The notes under the pieces were generated by a model. It ran no database searches. It saw only the letters and a program-made list of their open reading frames with translations, and was not told the DNA's origin. A DNA stretch of 64,000 bases from Massilia polaris (GTDB lineage Bacteria; Pseudomonadota; Gammaproteobacteria; Burkholderiales; Burkholderiaceae_D), in the NCBI RefSeq assembly GCF_012927275.1, contig NZ_JABBGG010000006.1:186001-250000 (forward strand). The letters are read 5' to 3'. How positions within the stretch are numbered: the stretch's first letter is position 1; every line of letters starts with the position of its first letter. A program made the position numbers and the translations under genes. Positions 28,074 to 35,389 of the stretch are shown here, one piece after another.

Positions 28074-29057
28074 TTAGTTGGCGCCGGCTGGCCGGGCAAT
28101 CAGCAGATTATCCACCAAGTCGAGCACCGCCGCTTGCTCGGCCTCCGGCGCAAACAGCGCGGCGCGCGCCGCGCACTGGGCGTGCAGGCGCTCGCGGAAA
28201 GGCGGGTCCAGCATGCAGCGCTCCATCAGCGCGGCCAGCGCGGGCGCGTCGCCGACCGGGAAGTAGCCCTCGTAGCCGCTGCCCAGCATGCCGCGGTTGC
28301 CGTCGATGTCGCTGGCGAGCACCGGCACGCCGCTGGTGACGGCCTCGATGATCACGTTGGCGCCGCCTTCCATCAGCGATGCGATTACCATCGCGTCGCT
28401 GCAGGACAGCGCCATGCGGGCGGCGTCGTGGGCCAGGTTGCCCATCCACTGGTAGCGCGGATCCGCGGCCGCCGTGGCTTCGGCGGCCGTGCCGAGCTGC
28501 GGATCGAGCGCGCCGCCGATGTGGATGAAGCGCGCGTCCGGGTTGGCGGCCAGCTGCGCCGCGCGCATGAAGGTCAGCGGGTCTTTTTCGGGGCGCAGGT
28601 GGCCGATCATGGAGAACGTGAACTCACGGGCGCCGGGCGGCGGCGCCACATGCGGTAACGATGGCGCCGACTGCCAGATCACGCGCGCCTTCGAGCGATG
28701 TTCGGGCGGCAGCATCGCGACGCCCGCTTCCTGCAGCAGCACCAGGATGTCGGCGTGGGCGAGCGAGGCCTGGGCCGCTGGATCGTCGTGGATGTCGCGG
28801 TACAGGTCGGTGCCGGTGAGGACCAGCACGCGCGGACTGTCGGGATGGTCCTCGGCGAAGGCGGCCAGCACCGCGGCCGAGCGGCGCGCGTGCAGGGCGA
28901 TCATCAGGTCGGGCGTGGCGCCGGTGACGGGCGTCCATGAGGCTGCGATGTTGACGTCGTAGCGGGGCGTCAGGAAGCGCGCCCACCGCATGGCAGTCTG
29001 CCAGTTGCCGTTATTTGCCTCGGCCATGGCCGGGCTGACGATGGTTACGCGTTGCAC
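28074..29057 (-). CDS. senB: Selenosugar synthase SenB (GT-B glycosyltransferase fold)
   Basis: 327-aa GT4-like protein. In the known selenoneine pathway SenB forms a C-Se bond between a UDP-sugar and selenophosphate, giving a 1-selenosugar. Visible motifs: VSPAMAEANNGNWQTAMRWA at the N-terminus, SMIGHLRPEKDPLTFMRAAQ (149-168), and the nucleotide-sugar site MEGGANVIIEAVTSGVPVLA (229-248). GTG 29057 is the start, with GAGGGAG eight bases upstream. The frame is open for hundreds of codons further upstream, but that is the shadow of senA. It lies 16 bp upstream of senC and diverges from senA with a 36-bp spacer. Confidence 0.9.
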   Translation of the reverse strand: MQRVTIVSPAMAEANNGNWQTAMRWARFLTPRYDVNIAASWTPVTGATPDLMIALHARRSAAVLAAFAEDHPDSPRVLVLTGTDLYRDIHDDPAAQASLAHADILVLLQEAGVAMLPPEHRSKARVIWQSAPSLPHVAPPPGAREFTFSMIGHLRPEKDPLTFMRAAQLAANPDARFIHIGGALDPQLGTAAEATAAADPRYQWMGNLAHDAARMALSCSDAMVIASLMEGGANVIIEAVTSGVPVLASDIDGNRGMLGSGYEGYFPVGDAPALAALMERCMLDPPFRERLHAQCAARAALFAPEAEQAAVLDLVDNLLIARPAGAN

Positions 29058-29093
29058 CGATGCCGCTCCCTCAAAAGTCGTTACAATCCTGCC

Positions 29094-30290
29094 ATGAACC
29101 CAATCAATGCATCGTTCAGGCAGGCAAGGCCGCAACAGTTGTCCGACGCGCTGCAGTCTGCCCGAAATTATACGCTGCGGCTGTTCGATTGCCTTGCACA
29201 GGCCGGCTACGACCTGCCATCGCGCGTGCCGTACGTCGCCACCATCAATCCGCCCCTGTGGGAGCTCGGCCATATCGCCTGGTTCGCCGAGTGGTACATC
29301 CTGCGCCAGGCTGCCTCCAGTCATCCCGCCGACGCCGTTGGCAATTCGCTGCTGACGCGCGGCGATGACTGGTTCGATTCGAATACCGTGGGCCACCGCA
29401 GTCGCTGGACGCTCGACCTGCCCAATACCGGCTCGCTGAAAACGTACTGCAATGAGGTGCTCGACCGCGTGCTCGACAAGCTGTCGCGCGAAGCCAATGT
29501 GGACGCGGCGCTGTACCCCTACCGGCTGGTGCTGGCGCACGAGGACATGCATGGCGAGGCGCTGCTGCACGCGATGCAGCTGCTGGGCGTGGAGGCGCCG
29601 CCGGAGCTGGCGCGTGGCCGTAACGCTGCAGCCGCGCCGCGCGAGATCCACTATCCGGGCGGGACGATCCGGCTGGGCGGACCGCAGGATGGCGGCTTTG
29701 TGTTCGATAACGAGAAGGCGGCGCACGCCTGCTATGTACCGCCGTTCGCGATCGATGCGACCCTGGTGACGAACGACCAGTTCGCGGAGTTCGTGGCCGA
29801 TGGCGGCTACCAGCGGGCAGGGTACTGGAGCAAAGCAGGGCAGGCGTGGCTGATGGGGCAGGAGCGTTCGGCGCCGCGCTACTGGCGGCGCGATCGCGGG
29901 CGCTGGCTGGCCAGCCGGTTTGGCCAGCTCCGGACGCTCGATCCGCACGAAGCGGTGCGCCATGTGACGCTGTATGAGGCGCAGGCTTATTGCATGTGGG
30001 CGGAGCGGCGCCTGCCGGCCGAGGCGGAGTGGGAGTACGCCGCGCTGTCGGGCCAGCCGGGCTTCAGCTGGGGGCAGCTGTGGGAGTGGACGGCGTCGCC
30101 GTTCGAGCCGTATCCGGGATTCGAGGCGGGGCCTTACCGCGAGTATTCGGCGCCGTGGTTCATGACGCACCAGGTGCTGCGCGGGGCGTCGTTCGCGACC
30201 CCGTCGCGGTTCGGGTCGGCGCGCTTCCGTAATTTTTATTTGCCGGAGCGCGACGACATCTTTGCCGGGTTCCGTACCTGCGCGTACTGA
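29094..30290 (+). CDS. senA: Selenoneine synthase SenA (EgtB paralogue)
   Basis: 398-aa non-haem iron enzyme which, in the described pathway, joins the SenB selenosugar to hercynine with O2 on the way to selenoneine. EgtB-like architecture: DinB-like domain with His60 (WELGHIAWFAEW) and HX3HXE at 149-155 (HEDMHGE), then an FGE-like domain (VTNDQFAEFVADGGY; PAEAEWEYAAL; WEWTASPFEPYPGF; LRGASFATPSRFGSARFRNF). It differs from the EgtB in the same window (RRDRGRWLASRFGQLR insert), as expected for SenA. ATG 29094 has no obvious ribosome site; a TACAAT (29082-29087) is placed for a very short or absent leader. Followed by a terminator. Confidence 0.9.
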   Translation: MNPINASFRQARPQQLSDALQSARNYTLRLFDCLAQAGYDLPSRVPYVATINPPLWELGHIAWFAEWYILRQAASSHPADAVGNSLLTRGDDWFDSNTVGHRSRWTLDLPNTGSLKTYCNEVLDRVLDKLSREANVDAALYPYRLVLAHEDMHGEALLHAMQLLGVEAPPELARGRNAAAAPREIHYPGGTIRLGGPQDGGFVFDNEKAAHACYVPPFAIDATLVTNDQFAEFVADGGYQRAGYWSKAGQAWLMGQERSAPRYWRRDRGRWLASRFGQLRTLDPHEAVRHVTLYEAQAYCMWAERRLPAEAEWEYAALSGQPGFSWGQLWEWTASPFEPYPGFEAGPYREYSAPWFMTHQVLRGASFATPSRFGSARFRNFYLPERDDIFAGFRTCAY

Positions 30291-30291
30291 C

Positions 30292-30325
30292 GAAAAAAAA
30301 CGGCTACCGAAGTAGCCGTCCTTGT
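30292..30325. terminator. Bidirectional terminator between senA and the helicase gene
   Basis: 8-bp stem ACGGCTAC (30300-30307), loop CGAA, GTAGCCGT (30312-30319). An A8 tract on the left gives a U-tract to the minus-strand helicase transcript, and CCTTGTTT on the right serves senA. Confidence 0.85.
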
Positions 30326-30341
30326 TTAATCGTTTGAACGA

Positions 30342-31724
30342 TTAACGATCGCCGTAGGTGCGGCGTGCGCCGTCGGCCGAGCGTGGGTTCGAACCCTTGT
30401 AGCCGCCGCCCGAAGGGGCGCCTTCACGGCGCGGTGCCGCGCCTGGCTTGCTGAAGGTACGCTGGCCTGGCTTGGCGCCGGTGCGGTTGTCGCCCGGCTT
30501 CCAGCTGCCTGGACGGGCAGCCGAACGTGGCGCCGAAGCGGTGCGCTTTGGCTCGAAACCTTCGATGACGTTCACCGGAATCAGCTGCTTGGTGAAACGC
30601 TCGATGCGCTTGACGTTCATGCCTTCGGCGTGGTTCACCAGCGAGATCGCCAGGCCGTTGCGGCCAGCACGGCCGGTACGGCCGATGCGGTGGACGTAGT
30701 CCTCAGGGAACTTCGGCAGGTCATAGTTGAACACGTGGGTGATCGTCGGGACGTCGATGCCGCGTGCTGCCACGTCGGTTGCAACCAGCACCTTCACGCT
30801 GCCGCGGCGCAGGCCGTCGAGCGTGCGGTTACGGGCGCCCTGGTGCATGTCGCCATGCAGTGCGGCAGCCGAGAAACCGGCGATGTTCAGGCGGTCGGCG
30901 ATGGTGTCGGCGTCACGCTTGGTCGCGGTGAAGACAACCGCCTGGTCGAGCGTTTCGTCGCGCAACAGGTGGTCCAGCAGGCGGTTCTTGTGCGACAGGT
31001 CGTCGACGAAGTGAACGCGCTGCACGATGTTTTCGTGCTTGCTCGACGAGCTGGTGATCTGGATCACCATCGGGTCCTTGGTGATACGGCGGGCCATGTT
31101 GCCGACCATGCCGTCCAGGGTTGCCGAGAACAGCATCGTCTGGCGGCCGTCTGGCGTTGCCGCAATGATCTTCTCGATGTCGTCGATGAAGCCCATGTCC
31201 AGCATGCGGTCAGCTTCGTCCAGCACCAGGATTTCCAGTTGCGAGAAATCGATCTTGCCCGATTCCATGTGATCGATCAGGCGGCCAGGGGTCGCGACCA
31301 GGATCTCAGGATTCTTTGCCAGCAGTTGCATCTGCTTAGGGTAAGGCATGCCGCCCAGGATCGATACGGCGCGGATGCGGCGGATCTGGGTGCCGTACTT
31401 TTCGGTCGCGCTGGTCACTTGCAGTGCCAGTTCGCGGGTTGGGGTCAGCACCAGCATTTTCGGCTGTGCTGCCTTGAAACGTGGACGCTCGCCAGGGGCG
31501 CCGCGTGGAGCGACAGGCGCTTGCTCGGCGATTGCCAGCTTGTGCAGGGCAGGCAGCATGAATGCCGCGGTCTTGCCCGAACCGGTCTGCGAGGAAACCA
31601 GCAGGTCGCGGCCCGCGATACCCGCAGGAATCGCTTGCTCTTGTACAGGGGTCGGCGTGGTGTAGCCGGCATCGGTTGCTGCTTTTACGATAGACGCGTG
31701 GAGGCCTAATGCTTCAAAACTCAT
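30342..31724 (-). CDS. rhlE: DEAD-box RNA helicase, RhlE type
   Basis: 460-aa ATP-dependent RNA helicase. Q-motif (TTPTPVQEQAIP), motif I QTGSGKT (46-52), PTRELALQV, TPGRLIDHM, DEAD (VLDEADRMLDMGF), SAT, ATDVAARGIDVPTITHVFNY and HRIGRTGRAG are all present. The tail after ~380 is basic and Gly/Arg/Pro-rich, an RNA-binding extension typical of RhlE. A likely promoter lies about 280 nt upstream, leaving a long folded 5' leader, which is common in cold-inducible helicase genes. Confidence 0.93.
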   Translation of the reverse strand: MSFEALGLHASIVKAATDAGYTTPTPVQEQAIPAGIAGRDLLVSSQTGSGKTAAFMLPALHKLAIAEQAPVAPRGAPGERPRFKAAQPKMLVLTPTRELALQVTSATEKYGTQIRRIRAVSILGGMPYPKQMQLLAKNPEILVATPGRLIDHMESGKIDFSQLEILVLDEADRMLDMGFIDDIEKIIAATPDGRQTMLFSATLDGMVGNMARRITKDPMVIQITSSSSKHENIVQRVHFVDDLSHKNRLLDHLLRDETLDQAVVFTATKRDADTIADRLNIAGFSAAALHGDMHQGARNRTLDGLRRGSVKVLVATDVAARGIDVPTITHVFNYDLPKFPEDYVHRIGRTGRAGRNGLAISLVNHAEGMNVKRIERFTKQLIPVNVIEGFEPKRTASAPRSAARPGSWKPGDNRTGAKPGQRTFSKPGAAPRREGAPSGGGYKGSNPRSADGARRTYGDR

Positions 31725-32015
31725 TGTTTTCTTTTCTTTCGGTATAGATCAGCGCTCGGGCAAATGCCTTCGAGCGCAAAATAGCAACGCCAACCAACAA
31801 ACGAAATAACTCTGAGATGAAAAGAAATTTCGGCACAAAAGCTTTGCGCCGGGACGGTGTCAGGTGCGACACACAAGGCGGGAGGGCTTTATTGAGGCTG
31901 TCCGGTGGACAGGCCCAGGCTTGCGAAGCTGCTAGTTTTACTGCTTTGTAACTGCGTATTGCCATCGCTAAGCTAGTTTGCGAGAAACGTATTGCAGCGC
32001 ACAAACAGGACTATA
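31725..32015 (-). promoter_or_regulatory. Long structured 5' leader and putative promoter of the helicase gene
   Basis: About 400 bp between helicase and mltD hold no convincing gene. On the minus strand TATAGT (32015-32010) is a good -10 with a weak -35, giving a start near 32003 and a leader of about 280 nt. The leader contains a perfect hairpin CTGTCC-GGT-GGACAG (31898-31912) and a second small one GTGTC/GACAC (31857-31872). Long leaders are typical for cold-shock and autoregulated RNA helicase genes; that role is inference. Confidence 0.5.
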
Positions 32016-32079
32016 CAGTAGTTTCACTGTGTTTGCACGGATTATGACGGAGCGTGCGCGGGTACTGCGAAAGAACCAA

Positions 32080-32113
32080 GGGCGCATGCCGCACGCAAGT
32101 GCAGCATGCGCCC
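32080..32113 (-). terminator. Terminator of mltD
   Basis: 10-bp perfect stem GGGCGCATGC (32080-32089) with GCATGCGCCC (32104-32113), 14-nt loop, followed on the minus strand by TTGGTTCTTT. It lies 13 bp after the mltD stop. Confidence 0.75.
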
Positions 32114-32125
32114 TCGTTGACGATC

Positions 32126-33463
32126 TCAGCGGCGCTTTGGCGCCTTGGCCTTGGCCGAGCTGCGGCCCATGCGGCTCTTGATCGATGCAACCTTGGCCTT
32201 GACCTTCTGGGCGTTGGTCATTTTCTTGCCGCCGCGCTTGCCTACGCGCTCTGCTTCGAACGCCATCACCGCGTTGTCGACGATGTGCTCGGCGATATCG
32301 CTGTCGATGCTGGCCGAGGTGCGCGGCACCAAAATGGTCGAGCCTGCCTTCAGGACGGTACGGGCCGGAATGTTATTGGCCTGGCGGATCACTTCCGGGG
32401 TCGTGCCGAAGCGCGATGCCAGGGTGGTGATGCTTTCCTTGGCGCCGGTAATCTTGTGCGTGGTCCAGGTCGACAGCGCCTGGCCCCATTGCGCCAGGTT
32501 GACGTGGAATTTCTCCGCGTTCTCTTTCGGCAGCAAAATCTTGGTCGTCTCGCCGCCGGTGATGACCGGGCGGTTGAACTGCGGGTTCAGCGCCTTGAAC
32601 TCGTCTACCGACAGCTCCGCCAGCTGGGCCGCGATGGCCAGGTCGATGTCGCTGGTCTTGTCGATGACGGTGAAGTAAGGCTGGTTGTCGATGACCGGCA
32701 GCGATACGCCGTACTGGGCCGGGTTGCTGACGATGTTCTTGACCGCCTGCAGCTTTGGCACATAGTTGCGGGTTTCCGCAGGCATGTGCGCGGCCAGGCT
32801 TTCGAAATCGGTGGGCTTGCCGAGCGCCTGGTTTTTCTTGATCGCGCGCTGGACGTTGCCTTCGCCCCAGTTATACGCGGCAAGCGCGAGCTGCCAGTCG
32901 CCGAACATCACGTACAGCTTCTGCAGGTAGGAGAGGGCGGCGTCGGTCGAGGCCAGCACGCCGCGGCGCTCGTCCTTGAACATGTTCTGTTTCAGGTCGT
33001 AGTCGCGGCCGGTGCCCGGCACGAATTGCCACATGCCGGCAGCGTCGGCGCTGGAATAGGCTTGCGGATTGAACGCCGATTCGATGATCGGCAGCAGCGC
33101 CAGTTCGGTTGGCATGCCGCGCTTTTCGAGTTCCTGGACAACGTGGAACATGTAGCGCGATGCACGGGTCGAAACGCGCGCGAGGTAATCGGGACGGGTG
33201 CTGTACCACTTGACGTGGTTGCCGACCAGCGAGTTGTCGATGTCGGGAATGGCGTAGCCGGTGCGGATGCGGCCCCAGACGTCGGTTTCCTTGAACTCTT
33301 CAGCCTTGACGCCGGCGAAAGGCGCGACGGCGGTCTTGACGGCGCCCGGCGCAGCGCTTGATACCGGCGCGGACGACGCGGAATCAGCGCTCGCTTGGGC
33401 GATGGGAGCCAGGGATACAAGCAGTGCTGCCAGTGCGATGGTAGTACGGGTGTATGTTTGCAT
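32126..33463 (-). CDS. mltD: Membrane-bound lytic transglycosylase MltD-type
   Basis: 445-aa murein lytic transglycosylase: signal peptide (IALAALLVSLAPIAQASA), SLT domain with catalytic Glu128 in LALLPIIESAFNP, then AGMWQFVPGTGRDYDL and LALAAYNWGEGNVQRAI. At least one LysM domain (ITTLASRFGTTPEVIRQANN) follows for peptidoglycan binding. The C-terminal ~50 residues are strongly basic (KRGGKKMTNAQKVKAK), perhaps binding anionic wall or nucleic acid. No lipobox is seen, so it is probably soluble in the periplasm despite the name. Monocistronic with its own terminator. Confidence 0.9.
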   Translation of the reverse strand: MQTYTRTTIALAALLVSLAPIAQASADSASSAPVSSAAPGAVKTAVAPFAGVKAEEFKETDVWGRIRTGYAIPDIDNSLVGNHVKWYSTRPDYLARVSTRASRYMFHVVQELEKRGMPTELALLPIIESAFNPQAYSSADAAGMWQFVPGTGRDYDLKQNMFKDERRGVLASTDAALSYLQKLYVMFGDWQLALAAYNWGEGNVQRAIKKNQALGKPTDFESLAAHMPAETRNYVPKLQAVKNIVSNPAQYGVSLPVIDNQPYFTVIDKTSDIDLAIAAQLAELSVDEFKALNPQFNRPVITGGETTKILLPKENAEKFHVNLAQWGQALSTWTTHKITGAKESITTLASRFGTTPEVIRQANNIPARTVLKAGSTILVPRTSASIDSDIAEHIVDNAVMAFEAERVGKRGGKKMTNAQKVKAKVASIKSRMGRSSAKAKAPKRR

Positions 33464-33767
33464 AGCTTTCCATTGTGGCGTCCAAGGACTTCAGACTGAC
33501 GGGAACAAATCCGAGTGTACGTAGGACTCGTTCCCGTCGTCAAGCGTTTTGGCCTTTCCTCAGGCAAATTTAATGGCAACTTTTTGCTGTCGTGTTATCA
33601 AATGATAAACTGGAGTATGCGGAAAAAATATCAGTTTGCCATCGTAAGAAAACGGCGGGTTTTGGCGGTACACCCCGGGGGTATCGTCAAATTACTACTA
33701 TGGCGCGGGTAAGTGTGCGTACAATCTGGTTTTGCGCGAGCATCCTCCTTTAGTTGAAAGCAACACC
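33464..33767. other. Gene-free divergent promoter region, mltD / DUF1415
   Basis: 304 bp between divergent genes, lower in GC than its surroundings (33560-33640). TACAAT at 33720-33725 may be a -10 for the DUF1415 gene, but no good -35 is seen. A 65-codon open frame (33515-33712) has no ribosome site or recognisable product and is not called. Confidence 0.5.
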
Positions 33768-34337
33768 ATGAGTACCCCGAATTTGAACGCCGACGACGAC
33801 CAGATCATCGCGGCCACCGAGCGCTGGCTCGAGAAGGCGGTGATCGGCCTGAACCTCTGTCCATTTGCCAAGGCAGTGCACATCAAAAAGCAGGTCCGCT
33901 ATGTCGTCGCGAACGCGACCACGGTCGAGGCGCTGCTCGAAACGCTGATGAACGAACTGCAATGCCTGTCCGACACGCCGGCGGAACTGGTCGACACGAC
34001 CCTGCTGATCCATCCGTTTGTGCTGAACGACTTCGTCGACTACAACGAATTCCTCGACGTGGCCGATGCGGCGGTGGAAGACATGCACCTCGACGGCGAG
34101 ATCCAGGTTGCCAGCTTCCATCCGCAATACCAGTTTGCCGACACCGACATCAACGACATCGGCAACTACACCAACCGTGCGCCATATCCGATCCTGCACC
34201 TGCTGCGCGAAGACAGCATCGAACGCGCGGTCGAAGCTTTCCCGGAAGCCAGCGAGATCTTCGAAAAGAATATTGAAACGATCGAGAAGCTAGGCCATGA
34301 CGGCTGGGATGCGCTCGATGTCGGCCCAGCCAGGTAA
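33768..34337 (+). CDS. DUF1415 family protein
   Basis: 189 aa. ATERWLEKAVIGLNLCPFAK at the N-terminus, LLIHPFVLNDFVDYNEFLD and ASFHPQYQFADTDINDIGNY are the hallmark motifs of DUF1415, widespread in beta- and gammaproteobacteria with no established function. The conserved Cys in NLCPFAK and His in SFHP could form an active or metal site, which is speculation. ATG 33768 chosen over the upstream 33732. The next gene starts 7 bp downstream. Confidence 0.88.
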   Translation: MSTPNLNADDDQIIAATERWLEKAVIGLNLCPFAKAVHIKKQVRYVVANATTVEALLETLMNELQCLSDTPAELVDTTLLIHPFVLNDFVDYNEFLDVADAAVEDMHLDGEIQVASFHPQYQFADTDINDIGNYTNRAPYPILHLLREDSIERAVEAFPEASEIFEKNIETIEKLGHDGWDALDVGPAR

Positions 34338-34344
34338 GGAAGTG

Positions 34345-34542
34345 ATGAAGAAAGCAGAAAAGCTGCCGGAACGGCCGGACACGCCCTGCGTGGCGGTTTG
34401 TTCGACGACGTTCGACGAGATTTGCCGCGGCTGCGGCCGTTCGGTCGTCGAAGTCGCGCACTGGGTATCGATGGCGCCTGCCGACAAAGAGCGCGTGTGG
34501 AAGCGCATCCTCGCCGAAGGCTACCCCCGTCGTAATAAATAA
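34345..34542 (+). CDS. DUF1289 four-cysteine protein
   Basis: 65 aa. Motif PCVAVCSTTFDEICRGCGRS contains four cysteines (CX3C...CX2C) characteristic of DUF1289, likely binding zinc or an Fe-S cluster. ATG 34345 has AAGGA five bases upstream; longer starts at 34318 or 34297 would overlap the DUF1415 gene. Same operon as DUF1415. A palindromic repeat follows 22 bp after the stop. Confidence 0.85.
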   Translation: MKKAEKLPERPDTPCVAVCSTTFDEICRGCGRSVVEVAHWVSMAPADKERVWKRILAEGYPRRNK

Positions 34543-34563
34543 AATAAATAAGACCGTTCCAGA

Positions 34564-34609
34564 ATCGGGGTCCGTCCCCGGGGTCTGTCCCCGGGGACGG
34601 ACCCCGATT
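34564..34609. repeat. GC-rich palindromic repeat, copy 1 (long form)
   Basis: Arms CGGGGTCCGTCCCC and GGGGACGGACCCCG enclose a GGGGTCTGTCCCC core. Located between the convergent DUF1289 and DUF1993 genes. The reverse complement is copy 2 (42003-42049). Likely a terminator, REP-like element, or both. Confidence 0.85.
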
Positions 34610-34641
34610 GTTAAGTCATTGATTTACAAGGGCCGGCTGTA

Positions 34642-35148
34642 TTAATAGCTGCCGATGAAGTCTTTCTTGCCGATTTCTACGCCGTTGTGGCGCAGCAGGG
34701 CGTAGGCGGTGGTGGCGTGGAAGTAGAAGTGCGGCATCGCGTAATGGACGAGGTAGACCTGGCCCTTGAACTCGCGTACGTTAGCGCCACTGCCGGTGAC
34801 GATGTCGCGCTGGGCGCTTTCCTCGATCGCCGCGCGCGGCAGGTCGTTGATGAAGGCAAGGGTGCGGGCGATGCGTTCGCGCAGGTCCGCGAAGCTCTTC
34901 TCGGTGTCCTCGTAGCGCGGCACTTCGACGCCGGCCAGGCGCGCCGAGCAGCTCTTGGCGAAGTCGGTCGCTACCTGGACCTGGCGTGCGAACGGAAACA
35001 TGTCCGGGTACAGCCGCGCTTGCAAAAGCGCCGCCGGTTCGATGTTTTTTCCGTTGGTGTGGGTCTCGGCCTTGTCGATGATGGCGGCCAGGCTGTTCAG
35101 GATCTGGGTGAACACAGGCACGGATGCCTCGTACATTGAAAAGCTCAT
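34642..35148 (-). CDS. DUF1993 family protein
   Basis: 168-aa helical protein: MYEASVPVFTQILNSLAAII, LYPDMFPFARQVQVATDFAK, and a C-terminal HYAMPHFYFHATTAYALLR with several His residues. This matches DUF1993, a DinB-like four-helix fold of unknown function that may bind metal. ATG 35148 has GAGGAA nine bases upstream; an in-frame ATG at 35190 is weaker. Convergent with the DUF1289 gene across palindrome copy 1. Confidence 0.87.
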   Translation of the reverse strand: MSFSMYEASVPVFTQILNSLAAIIDKAETHTNGKNIEPAALLQARLYPDMFPFARQVQVATDFAKSCSARLAGVEVPRYEDTEKSFADLRERIARTLAFINDLPRAAIEESAQRDIVTGSGANVREFKGQVYLVHYAMPHFYFHATTAYALLRHNGVEIGKKDFIGSY

Positions 35149-35389
35149 ATATTTATGTTCCTCGTTGAAAGATGGCTGCGATAATAACAAGATGGCGAGG
35201 TTTGTGCTGGCGGCGAATTGTTACTCCCATTTGGCGGCAAGTTGCAAACCGTGGCGGAACCTCTGTGCAAATTCGCCGCTTGCCTTGACGTAGGCGGTGC
35301 ACTTGCCATAGAGTAATTGTCTTGTGTATAAAATCATGCCGACCAGGTCTCGGCCTTTCCGGGGATAGCAAATATGGTAATGCCACCGC

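Noticed and set aside
28074-30170. 698-codon minus-strand frame that could make SenB a much larger fusion protein
   Set aside because: Everything upstream of GTG 29057 lies antisense to senA and has shadow-frame composition (Arg/His/Gln-rich); GAGGGAG before GTG 29057 and family length support the 327-aa form.
31714-32004. 96-codon minus-strand frame upstream of the helicase
   Set aside because: Overlaps the helicase start, has no ribosome site, and coincides with the probable untranslated leader.
33515-33712. 65-codon plus-strand frame in the mltD/DUF1415 gap
   Set aside because: No ribosome site, no homology or sensible composition; better explained as promoter DNA.
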